Source: Campylobacterales bacterium | GTDB taxonomy: Bacteria; Campylobacterota; Campylobacteria; Campylobacterales; Arcobacteraceae | Assembly (NCBI GenBank): GCA_027064245.1 | Contig: JAMOPZ010000099.1 | Span: forward strand, 1-16,707 | Direction: 5' to 3' | Length of the DNA: 16,707 nt | Part shown: in pieces, positions 7,406 to 14,504 of the stretch | Numbering within the stretch: position 1 is the first letter of the stretch | Layout of the letters: each line of letters begins with the position of its first letter | Program-made: the position numbers and the translations under genes | Notes under the pieces: model-generated | Told to the model about the DNA's origin: nothing | The model's input: the letters and a program-made list of their open reading frames with translations, nothing else | Databases searched by the model: none

Positions 7406-8309
7406 TATGAAAAATCCTCATTTTTGCACTTCTACTTCTTGGATTTTCTTTTATCTCTTTTTGTGAAGCAGTTATTGGTTTTTTTGTGATTATTTTTCCT
7501 ATTGCATTGTTGTTTCCACATTCACATCTCATAATATGGGGTGGGCATATACAATTTTGACTCCATTTTTTAAAATAGTTTTTTACAATTCTATCTTCAA
7601 GTGAATGAAAAGAGATAATAGCTACTTTTACATTTGAGAAATTTGCAGATTCTATTTGTGTAAACAGCTCTTCTAATACATCAAGTTCATGATTTACCTC
7701 TATTCTTATAGCTTGAAAAGGTAAAGTTGCAGGGTGAAGTTTGCCTTTGTGCATATTTTTTTCTAATATATTAGCTAACTCTTTTGCACTTTGAAAAGGA
7801 CGATTTTGAATTATTAGTGAAGCTACTTTTTTATACTCTTTTACTTCACCATACTCCTTTAGAATCTTTTCTAATTCTATTTGAGAATAGTTGTTTACTA
7901 CCTCTTTTGCACTTAAACTTTGAGCTTGATCCATACGCATATCAAGTGTATCGCTTGTAAATCCAAATCCTCTATTATTATTGTCTAATTGTAGTGATGA
8001 CACACCAATATCAGCTAAGATACCTTTAATATTACAATCTTTAAATTGTCTAATAAGATCATTAAAATTACCTTTATTGAAAATAACTCTATGTTTATAC
8101 TCTTTTAGTCTATTTTTTGAATATTCAAGTGCATAATTATCTTGATCGTTACAAATAAGCTTTACATTAGGATTTGATTTTAAAATACCTAATGAGTGTC
8201 CAGCATAGCCTGTGGTACAATCTATAATATAACCATCATTAATGTTTTTAAATGCATCTACAACATCATCAAATAGTACAGGAATATGTGGAATATCTTT
8301 ATTTGGCAC
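7398..8309 (-). CDS. rsmH: 16S rRNA (cytosine-1402 N4) methyltransferase
   Basis: RsmH (MraW) uses SAM to methylate N4 of C1402 in the 16S rRNA decoding centre. Visible motifs over 303 residues are HIPVLFDDVV at the N-terminus, the SAM-binding DCTTGYAGHS (30-39), DIGVSS and RGFGFTSDTLDMRMD (middle), AIRIEVNHEL, ISFHSLEDRIVKNYF, and the closing RSRSAKMRIF. A cysteine-rich insert (CICPPHIMRCECG) precedes the C-terminus, as in other family members. The start is GTG at 8309, 7 nt after AGGA; an upstream ATG at 8317 is out of frame. It is the first gene of the minus-strand operon and is transcribed from the palindromic promoter at 8336-8352. Confidence 0.96.
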   Translation of the reverse strand: MPNKDIPHIPVLFDDVVDAFKNINDGYIIDCTTGYAGHSLGILKSNPNVKLICNDQDNYALEYSKNRLKEYKHRVIFNKGNFNDLIRQFKDCNIKGILADIGVSSLQLDNNNRGFGFTSDTLDMRMDQAQSLSAKEVVNNYSQIELEKILKEYGEVKEYKKVASLIIQNRPFQSAKELANILEKNMHKGKLHPATLPFQAIRIEVNHELDVLEELFTQIESANFSNVKVAIISFHSLEDRIVKNYFKKWSQNCICPPHIMRCECGNNNAIGKIITKKPITASQKEIKENPRSRSAKMRIFHIA

Positions 8310-8335
8310 TTTTTCATCCTAGTTATTAATTTTTA

Positions 8336-8352
8336 TTTGGTATAATACCAAA
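8336..8352. promoter_or_regulatory. Palindromic divergent promoter
   Basis: TTTGGTAT-A-ATACCAAA is a 17-bp palindrome with 8-bp arms about one central base. On the plus strand it contains the extended -10 TGG-TATAAT (8338-8346, toward the aldolase-like gene). On the minus strand it contains TGG-TATTAT (8350-8342, toward rsmH). The two -10 boxes share five base pairs, so only one RNA polymerase can open the site at a time. Predicted leaders are about 23 nt (plus) and about 26 nt (minus). The palindrome could also be an operator. Confidence 0.65.
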
Positions 8353-8375
8353 GATTAAATTTTGGAGTACTTAAA

Positions 8376-8960
8376 TTGATAGATAAAAATATTATAAATC
8401 ATCTTTCAGATATATCTTTAACACTTTTTAGGAAAAATTTCTTTGGTATTTATCATGGTGCATTATCAAAAAAGCTAGATTATCAAAATTTTATAATTAA
8501 TACATATGATGCAATATTTGATGAGATATCTGAAAAATCATTTTGTTCCCTTTCTATGGATAAATATGACTATAGTTGGAAACAAGCTAGTATTGATGCG
8601 CATGTACATAATGCAATTTATAACCAAATCCATGAAGCTAAATATATAGCTTGTGGAATGCCTCCATATATAAGTGCAATAGCACTAGAGCATGATGAGA
8701 TTAATTTCAAAGATTATTTTGGTCAAACTTTATTTGAAACAATTTTTGTACATGATCCAGGTGATTTTGACTCTTGGTATAAACGAAACCAATTTGAGAT
8801 ACCAACTTTATTAAAATTATCACCAACTAATGTAATAGTAATAAAAGGTATAGGGGTATATGTTTATGATAGAGATATAAACTCTTTGGTGAAAAAAATT
8901 GCTATTTTAGAAAATTCTGCAAGATTATTAGCTATAAAAAAACAAATCAAAGATATTTAA
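8376..8960 (+). CDS. Class II aldolase/adducin-like protein lacking zinc ligands
   Basis: This 194-residue protein matches the class II aldolase/adducin fold. FFGIYHGALSKKLDYQNFIIN (22-42) corresponds to the phosphate-binding N-terminus, SIDAHVHNAIYNQIHEAKYIACGMPP (72-97) to the core, and TNVIVIKGIGVYVYDRD (151-167) to the C-terminal strand. In catalytic members such as fuculose-1-phosphate aldolase, zinc is held by the histidines of an HNHA-type motif and of an NHGV-type motif. Here those places read CGMPP (93-97) and GIGV (158-161), and the catalytic glutamate position is D74 or absent. Loss of zinc chemistry is therefore likely, as in adducin, and no aldolase reaction is claimed. The start is TTG at 8376, 8 nt after GGAG (8364-8367). 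The gene is followed 25 bp later by dgkA. Confidence 0.82.
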   Translation: MIDKNIINHLSDISLTLFRKNFFGIYHGALSKKLDYQNFIINTYDAIFDEISEKSFCSLSMDKYDYSWKQASIDAHVHNAIYNQIHEAKYIACGMPPYISAIALEHDEINFKDYFGQTLFETIFVHDPGDFDSWYKRNQFEIPTLLKLSPTNVIVIKGIGVYVYDRDINSLVKKIAILENSARLLAIKKQIKDI

Positions 8961-8985
8961 GTTTAAGTAGTATAGAATTCGCTTT

Positions 8986-9339
8986 ATGAATAATAAACCA
9001 AAATATAATTTACTAAAAAATACATCTTATGCACTAGATGGTTTAAAATATGCTTTTAAAACAGAAAGTTCTTTTAAACTTGAACTTTTAAGCTCTTTTA
9101 TTATTGTACCTGCAATATATATTGTAGATATATCTTTAGAGGCTAAAATGATTTTACTTTTTAGTGCTTTTTTGGTACTTATAGTAGAGCTTTTAAATAG
9201 TGCTATAGAAAATACAGTCGATCTTGTAACTCAAGATATTCATCCATTAGCAAAAAGTGCAAAAGATATAGGAGCAACTGCTGTTATGTTTAGTATTTGT
9301 TTACATATATTTTGTTGGCTTTTAGTTTTATTTTTTTAA
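8986..9339 (+). CDS. dgkA: Diacylglycerol kinase (DgkA type)
   Basis: A 117-residue inner-membrane enzyme of the small trimeric DgkA family, which phosphorylates diacylglycerol to phosphatidic acid and recycles lipid left from envelope synthesis. Three hydrophobic helices are visible (about 35-50, 53-70 and 98-117). The catalytic and ATP-binding signature VELLNSAIENTVD (67-79) contains E68 and E75, followed by the conserved AKSAKDIGATAV (89-100). No good Shine-Dalgarno precedes the ATG at 8986; a TATAGA sequence at 8971-8976 might be a local promoter, but this is weak. The M14 peptidase gene begins 8 bp after its stop, so the two are probably co-transcribed. Confidence 0.95.
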   Translation: MNNKPKYNLLKNTSYALDGLKYAFKTESSFKLELLSSFIIVPAIYIVDISLEAKMILLFSAFLVLIVELLNSAIENTVDLVTQDIHPLAKSAKDIGATAVMFSICLHIFCWLLVLFF

Positions 9340-9347
9340 GGAATTTT

Positions 9348-11924
9348 ATGAAACAACAGTATAAATCATACGAACAAACAAATCAATTTTTAAAAGAGTG
9401 TGTAAAGCGATATCCACATCTAATTAAAATACAATCTATAGGTAAAACTTGGGAAAATAGAGATATACTTTTAGCTACAATATCACTTGAAGTTGAAAAT
9501 GCTGTGTTAAAACCTGCACTTTTATATACAGGTACTATCCATGCAAGAGAGTGGATAGGAAATGAATTAGCTGTAAATTTTATAGACTATTTACTAGAAA
9601 ATTATAGTATAAATCCATTTATTTTAGAAACCTTAACAAAAAATACATTATATATAGTACCATGTTTAAATCCAGATGGATTTGAGTATAGTAGAACTCA
9701 AGTTTCATTTTGGAGAAAAAATAGACGAAATAATGGTGATGGTACATTTGGAGTAGATTTAAATAGAAATTTTTCTGTAGGTTATCAAAAGTCATCAAAT
9801 ACAGCTTCAAATGTCTATAGTGGACCAAACCCTTTTAGTGAACCTGAAACTAAAGCTATGAAAGAGTTTGTTGATACTCATAATAATATTACTATAGCTT
9901 TAGATTATCATAGTCAAGGAAATGTATTTTTTCCTGCACATAAATTTAATCATGAAGCAGAGCTAGAAGGTGCAGATCTAAATACACTTTGTGCAAATAT
10001 GAACTATGAGATATCAAAAGTTACAGGTAGAAAATATGGTATTCATAGAGGTAAACCACCTACAAAACTTATAAGCGGAAGTGGACGAGAATATTATTAT
10101 AGTAAAGGTATAATTGCGGCTGTAGTTGAAGTTGGTACTAGAAATATACCAGATTTTATGCAAAATATGAGTGAATCTATAGCAGAAAATATCCCAGCAC
10201 TTTTAAAAGCTTTAAATGAAGCACAAAATTACTCATTAATAGCACCAAAAAGGGTAGATAATTTTTGTATAAGTTCATTTGGAGCAAATGAGGTTAATTT
10301 ATCTTGGGATTATGAGTGTAAAAAAGATATATATTTTGAAATATATAGAAATATGCAAAATAAAGAGGCATGTAATGAATCTACATTAATAGGTAAAACA
10401 TCAAATACAACTTTTAAAGATATTATGCTTTTAAGTGGAACAAACTATTATTATTATATAAGGGCAGTTAGTAATTTAACTCATATAAAATCACCTTTTG
10501 CTCCAAAGGTAAAAGTACAAACTTTATTAGAACCAAATGAGTTTAGTAAAACAATATTTCCTAATCCAAAAGATATAGGATATGTAGCTAGTAAATTAGT
10601 AGAGACAAATTTAAAACATTTTGGTGTTAATTCACTTTTTATAGGAGTTAATGAAACAAAAGGTGTAAGCTATGGTGTGATGCAGTTTGATCTTAGTAAT
10701 ATCCCTAATAATGCCATTATAAAAGATGTTGAGATATCTTTATATCCTTTAAATAGGGTAAATGCAAAAATAGAAAAATATGGAGAGTGGTCTATATCAT
10801 TTGTAGATACACAAAGTGTTGCACAAATATATGATTATGATCAAATAGAAAATGCAAAGATATTACAAACTTTAGGGCAAACTATTCCATCGGAGAAATT
10901 AACTCAGGGGATTTGGAGTCATTGGAGATTAAATGAAAAAGAGAGATTAATACTTCAAGATCAACTAAAAGATAGTAAAGTATTGTTTAAAATAGAAGGT
11001 CCTACAAAATTACCATTAGGAAGAGACTCTCAGATGATGATGTTTGATCTAGGGTATGGAAAATTTGGTGGTGGACTTCACTATAGACCAAATATAAATA
11101 TAAAATATACTATACCATCTTCAGATATAATAATAGATATAAGCTGTAGTAATTCTATATCTAAAGATGAGGTAAAAGATGGTGAATTAGTATGCGGATA
11201 TGATAAAAATAATAATAAAATATATGGTTTAATGCAGTTTGATCTTACAAATCTTCCAGATCCAAAACATACAGTTATCACTCAAGCATATATTCAAATA
11301 AAAAATAAAAGTGCAACAAAAACAAAGCTAGATATTAGATATAATGTAGAGTTTGTAGATATACAAGATAATAGTTATGAAGCTATAAAACAAAGAGAAA
11401 GAATAGAGTTTATAGGATATGAAGTAAGTAGATCAGATCTTCAAAAAAATAAGACTCATAAATTTATGTTTGATTACTACTCTTGTTTATCTTTAGAAAA
11501 TATTCATAAAAATAATAAAATAGCAAAATTTATTATAAAACCAACAAGTTCAAAAATAAAAGATCATCTAGTATCTTGGGTATGTGATGATAGTAAAAAT
11601 AGTGTAAAATTAGTTGTAAGCTATATAAAAAGAAGAAAAGAACCGGTTCAAAATGTAACAGATCTAAATCTTAGTGTAAATAACAATAAAGTGAAAATAA
11701 GTTGGACAAATCCAACTTGCGAAGATTTTAGAGGGGTATATGTAGTAAGAAATAGATTTCATAGACCAAAAAATCACTTAGATGGTGTAAAGTTGTATGC
11801 TGGAAAAGATAATTATACCTATGATGATTTTGGAAATATAAAAATTTCTAAATATTATGCTGTTTTTACATATGATGATGTGCCAAATTATAGTGAGCCA
11901 AAGATTTTAGAGTATAAAATATAA
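9348..11924 (+). CDS. Modular M14 metallocarboxypeptidase with Fn3 and DNRLRE-like domains
   Basis: An 858-residue protein. The M14 carboxypeptidase domain (about 1-295) keeps its active site: zinc ligands H65 and E68 (TIHAREWIG) and H188 (LDYHSQG), substrate-binding N139-R140 (VDLNRNF), a tyrosine cluster near 249-251, and catalytic E261 (VVEVGTRN). Then follow a fibronectin-III-like domain (about 300-392), two DNRLRE-like beta domains (about 397-590 and 592-760; compare SYGVMQFDLSNIP at 441 with IYGLMQFDLTNLP at 625), and a final Fn3-like domain (about 765-858). The enzyme should remove C-terminal residues from peptides, and the tail suggests binding to surfaces or polymers. The ATG at 9348 has AAGGA five nt upstream. 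An in-frame TTG at 9297 would add a hydrophobic 17-mer but overlaps dgkA and lacks a Shine-Dalgarno. No signal peptide is seen from the ATG. Confidence 0.88.
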   Translation: MKQQYKSYEQTNQFLKECVKRYPHLIKIQSIGKTWENRDILLATISLEVENAVLKPALLYTGTIHAREWIGNELAVNFIDYLLENYSINPFILETLTKNTLYIVPCLNPDGFEYSRTQVSFWRKNRRNNGDGTFGVDLNRNFSVGYQKSSNTASNVYSGPNPFSEPETKAMKEFVDTHNNITIALDYHSQGNVFFPAHKFNHEAELEGADLNTLCANMNYEISKVTGRKYGIHRGKPPTKLISGSGREYYYSKGIIAAVVEVGTRNIPDFMQNMSESIAENIPALLKALNEAQNYSLIAPKRVDNFCISSFGANEVNLSWDYECKKDIYFEIYRNMQNKEACNESTLIGKTSNTTFKDIMLLSGTNYYYYIRAVSNLTHIKSPFAPKVKVQTLLEPNEFSKTIFPNPKDIGYVASKLVETNLKHFGVNSLFIGVNETKGVSYGVMQFDLSNIPNNAIIKDVEISLYPLNRVNAKIEKYGEWSISFVDTQSVAQIYDYDQIENAKILQTLGQTIPSEKLTQGIWSHWRLNEKERLILQDQLKDSKVLFKIEGPTKLPLGRDSQMMMFDLGYGKFGGGLHYRPNINIKYTIPSSDIIIDISCSNSISKDEVKDGELVCGYDKNNNKIYGLMQFDLTNLPDPKHTVITQAYIQIKNKSATKTKLDIRYNVEFVDIQDNSYEAIKQRERIEFIGYEVSRSDLQKNKTHKFMFDYYSCLSLENIHKNNKIAKFIIKPTSSKIKDHLVSWVCDDSKNSVKLVVSYIKRRKEPVQNVTDLNLSVNNNKVKISWTNPTCEDFRGVYVVRNRFHRPKNHLDGVKLYAGKDNYTYDDFGNIKISKYYAVFTYDDVPNYSEPKILEYKI

Positions 11925-11932
11925 AATTTAGT

Positions 11933-11960
11933 GTAAATATTTATTAAAACTAATATTTAC
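11933..11960 (+). terminator. AT-rich hairpin after the M14 gene, possible terminator
   Basis: GTAAATATT (11933-11941) pairs with AATATTTAC (11952-11960) in a 9-bp stem with a 10-nt loop, beginning 9 bp after the peptidase stop. The following bases are TTAAGCATATTTT rather than a clean U-run, and the stem has a single G-C pair, so termination would be weak. Confidence 0.35.
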
Positions 11961-11976
11961 TTAAGCATATTTTAAA

Positions 11977-11982
11977 TATAAT
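11977..11982 (+). promoter_or_regulatory. -10 box of the rpmH operon
   Basis: A TATAAT hexamer 32 bp before the rpmH ATG is preceded by AT-rich sequence and no clear -35. The predicted start near 11989 gives a leader of about 26 nt that carries AAGGA at 12003-12007. The stretch 11925-12014 holds only this promoter and the hairpin before it. Confidence 0.55.
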
Positions 11983-12014
11983 CGCAAACTTAATTTATAA
12001 AAAAGGATAAGAAT

Positions 12015-12149
12015 ATGAAAAGAACATATCAACCACACAATACACCAAGAAAAAGAACACATGGTTTTAGAACTAGAATGGCTACAAAAAATGGTAGAAG
12101 AGTTATTAAAGCAAGAAGAGCTAAAGGTAGAAAAAGATTAGCTGTTTAA
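12015..12149 (+). CDS. rpmH: 50S ribosomal protein L34
   Basis: A complete 44-residue L34, a small basic protein of the large ribosomal subunit. It starts MKRTYQPHNTPRKRTHGFR, the family signature, and ends KARRAKGRKRLAV. The ATG is 7 nt after AAGGA (12003-12007). It heads the conserved rpmH-rnpA-yidD-yidC-jag-mnmE operon. Its last 13 bases appear to overlap the start of rnpA in another frame. Confidence 0.98.
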   Translation: MKRTYQPHNTPRKRTHGFRTRMATKNGRRVIKARRAKGRKRLAV

Positions 12150-12499
12150 GCAAATCACATAGACTAACAACTAAAAATGCTGGTGGAAAGCATTTACTTG
12201 TAAAAGAGTTTAATCATATATACAAAAGCAATCAAAAATGGCACACACATAGTTTTGTCGTTTTTTTTCAAAAGAGCAACGATCTAAGATTTGCTTTTGT
12301 TGCATCAAAAAAAGTTGGTAATGCAGTTTTAAGAAATAGATCAAAAAGGCTTTTAAGAGCTTTGGTTTTAAAAAATGCTACAAAAATAGATATTGGAAAG
12401 TATATTTTTGTAGCAAAATCAGCTTTGTTGGAAAAAGATTTTTCTATTTTGGAAAAAGATTTTAAATATGCTATGAAAAAATTGGGTTTATATGTATGA
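12137..12499 (+). CDS. rnpA: Ribonuclease P protein component, apparent ATT start
   Basis: RnpA is the protein subunit that binds the RNase P RNA and helps it cleave 5' leaders from pre-tRNAs. The frame ending at TGA 12497-12499 encodes (M)SCLSKSHRLTTKN, then EFNHIYK (24-30), HSFVVFF (38-44), FAFVASKKVGNAVLRN (52-67) and RSKRLLRAL. The KKVGNAV and RNRxKRLLR motifs are the family's RNA-binding core. There is no ATG, GTG, TTG or CTG in frame until a TTG inside the core (ALVLKN), and a TAG at 12128-12130 closes the frame upstream. ATT at 12137 is thus the only plausible full-length start (120 residues), 9 nt after AAAGG (12123-12127), overlapping rpmH by 13 nt. The TGA overlaps the ATG of yidD (ATGA). 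Identity is sure; the start is inferred. Confidence 0.92.
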   Translation: MSCLSKSHRLTTKNAGGKHLLVKEFNHIYKSNQKWHTHSFVVFFQKSNDLRFAFVASKKVGNAVLRNRSKRLLRALVLKNATKIDIGKYIFVAKSALLEKDFSILEKDFKYAMKKLGLYV

Positions 12500-12831
12500 A
12501 ACGATTTGTTCTTCTTATAATCAAATTTTATCAAAAATATTTAACAATACTATCTTGGGGTAGTTGTAGATATTATCCTACTTGTTCATCGTATGCAAAA
12601 ATACAATTTCAACATAATAATTTTTTTTTAGCTTTATATTTTTCTATTGTAAGAATTCTAAAATGCAACCCTTTTTTTGCAGGTGGATTTGATTATCCAA
12701 AGGTAAAATGTACAAATATTGCACTATTAAATCAAAATTTTAAAAAGATTAAGGTAAAATACTGGAAAATTCCAACTGATGATGGATATTGTTATATACT
12801 TCAGCAAAAACAGTGGAAAAAAACTAATTAG
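12496..12831 (+). CDS. yidD: Membrane protein insertion efficiency factor YidD
   Basis: A 111-residue YidD protein, a small inner-membrane-associated factor thought to help YidC or Sec insert membrane proteins. Family marks are the amphipathic N-terminus (LIIKFYQKYLTILSWGSCRY), CRYYPTCSSYA (24-34) with its paired cysteines, and CNPFFAGGFDYP (57-68). A C-terminal tail of about 40 residues follows the domain and varies within the family. Its ATG overlaps the rnpA stop by 4 nt (translational coupling), and yidC starts 12 bp after its end, the usual arrangement. Confidence 0.96.
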   Translation: MKRFVLLIIKFYQKYLTILSWGSCRYYPTCSSYAKIQFQHNNFFLALYFSIVRILKCNPFFAGGFDYPKVKCTNIALLNQNFKKIKVKYWKIPTDDGYCYILQQKQWKKTN

Positions 12832-12843
12832 GAATAGGTAAAA

Positions 12844-14493
12844 ATGAGTTTAAACAAAAACACGCTAAACAAGCAAGATACGCAAAAAAGAATTATTTTA
12901 GCAACACTAATATCTTTTGTATTCTTTATAGCATATGATATATTTTATATCAAACCTCAACAAGAGTTGCAAGCAGCAGAACAAAAAGCTAAGCAAGAGA
13001 AGATTGTTAAGCAAAAAAGTACAGTATCTTCAGTAAATGAGGCTCCTAAGAGTAGTGTTGTAACTACTTCATCAAAAGCTCCAGATTCAAAAAATGTAGA
13101 GAAAAGTTCTATTGTTACTACTATAACAACTGCTAAGAATATTATTAAAATAGATAATCTAGGTAGAATAGCACAGGTAGTTTTAACTGATAAACAGTAT
13201 ATTGACAAAGATAATGCACAGATAAAGTTATTTACTTCTACACAGTTAAGACCTTTAGAGGTTAGATTTTCAAATAGTACTATAAATGAATTGGCTTTTA
13301 AAAATAATATAAAAACTAACATTGATAAATTGGATGCAACAACAAAAGCAGCAAAATTAATTTTAACACAAAATTTAGGAGATGTTGTTTTAACAAAAAA
13401 TTTAACATTTTATCCTGATGGGCATTATGATGTAGAGATTAAAACATCTAAAGCGGTGGAGTTTTTTGTAACACCTGGATTTAGACCTAATGTATTAGTT
13501 GATATGTATGCAGTTCATGGTGCAATATTGTTTAAAAGTGATAATACAATAGAGACTATCAAAGATGATGATATGGATAATAGTAGAGAGTTAAGTGGTG
13601 TACAAATAGCATCTGCATTTGATAGATATTATGCTACAGTTTTATATAATCTTGATAAAAATTTAAATGTAAGTGTTATGAAAGATGCTACAAATTCTCC
13701 AAATATTTTTATTCATGCAAAAAGTGATATAAAACTAGGTGGATATATAGGACCAAAAGAGTATAAAACTTTACATGCACTAGATCCTAGATTAACTCAT
13801 GTTATAGATTATGGTTGGTTTACTTTTATTGCAAAACCAATGTTTACATTTTTACAATTTGTCCATGGATTTACAGGTAACTGGGGTTGGGCTATTGTAG
13901 TATTAATTATTATTATCAAATTAGTATTGTTTCCATTATCATACAAAGGTATGACATCTATGAATAGGTTAAAAGAATTAGCACCTAGGATAAAACAGAT
14001 ACAAGAAAAATACAAAGATGATAAACAAAAAGCTTCTATGCATATGATGGAATTATATAAAAAAGAGGGTGCAAATCCTATGGGTGGATGTCTACCTATG
14101 ATTCTTCAAATCCCTGTATTTTTTGCTATTTATAGAGTATTATTAAATGCTATTGAGTTAAAAGGTGCTCCATGGATATTATGGATTCATGATTTAGCTG
14201 CTATGGATCCATACTATGTATTGCCAATATTAATGGGTGCTACTATGTTTATACAACAAAAAATTACTCCAAATACTATGACTGATCCAACACAACAAAA
14301 AATGTTTCAGTTTTTACCTGTAGTATTTACATTCTTTTTTCTTTGGTTTCCAGCAGGACTTACTCTTTATTGGTTTATGAATAACTTATTAACTGTAGCT
14401 CAACAATTTTATATAAATAAAGTGTTTGAGAAACAAAAAGGTTTAAGACATGAAAAACATATTAAAGAGAAACATCTTCAAAAGAAAAAATAA
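12844..14493 (+). CDS. yidC: Membrane protein insertase YidC
   Basis: A 549-residue insertase of the Oxa1/YidC/Alb3 family that inserts and folds inner-membrane proteins with or without SecYEG. One N-terminal helix (about 17-33) is followed by an Ala/Lys/Ser/Thr-rich linker (about 40-95) and a large periplasmic beta domain (about 95-310). The conserved five-helix insertase core then starts near GNWGWAIVVLIIIIKLVLFP. Core marks include KGMTSMNRLKEL with the groove arginine, NPMGGCLPMILQIPVF, APWILWIHDLAAMDPYYVLPILMG, MTDPTQQKMF and FFLWFPAGLTLYW. A lysine-rich C-terminal tail can contact ribosomes. The ATG follows an AGG-containing Shine-Dalgarno in the yidD-yidC gap; jag starts 11 bp downstream. 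Confidence 0.98.
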   Translation: MSLNKNTLNKQDTQKRIILATLISFVFFIAYDIFYIKPQQELQAAEQKAKQEKIVKQKSTVSSVNEAPKSSVVTTSSKAPDSKNVEKSSIVTTITTAKNIIKIDNLGRIAQVVLTDKQYIDKDNAQIKLFTSTQLRPLEVRFSNSTINELAFKNNIKTNIDKLDATTKAAKLILTQNLGDVVLTKNLTFYPDGHYDVEIKTSKAVEFFVTPGFRPNVLVDMYAVHGAILFKSDNTIETIKDDDMDNSRELSGVQIASAFDRYYATVLYNLDKNLNVSVMKDATNSPNIFIHAKSDIKLGGYIGPKEYKTLHALDPRLTHVIDYGWFTFIAKPMFTFLQFVHGFTGNWGWAIVVLIIIIKLVLFPLSYKGMTSMNRLKELAPRIKQIQEKYKDDKQKASMHMMELYKKEGANPMGGCLPMILQIPVFFAIYRVLLNAIELKGAPWILWIHDLAAMDPYYVLPILMGATMFIQQKITPNTMTDPTQQKMFQFLPVVFTFFFLWFPAGLTLYWFMNNLLTVAQQFYINKVFEKQKGLRHEKHIKEKHLQKKK

Positions 14494-14504
14494 AAGGATC
14501 TATT

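Noticed and set aside
9297..9347. TTG start for the M14 peptidase inside dgkA
   Set aside because: It has no Shine-Dalgarno and overlaps the conserved end of dgkA, whereas the ATG at 9348 has AAGGA at ideal spacing and follows the dgkA stop. It is kept only as an alternative in the findings because of its hydrophobic character.
11925..12014. Replication origin with DnaA boxes near rpmH
   Set aside because: rpmH is next to dnaA/oriC in many bacteria, but here no cluster of DnaA-box-like sequences is visible and the upstream neighbour is a peptidase gene.
12957..13322. Long open frame on the minus strand inside yidC, and other such frames inside the peptidase, permease and rnpA genes
   Set aside because: These are antisense shadows of real genes: composition reflects the opposite strand, no Shine-Dalgarno, and no recognisable domain.
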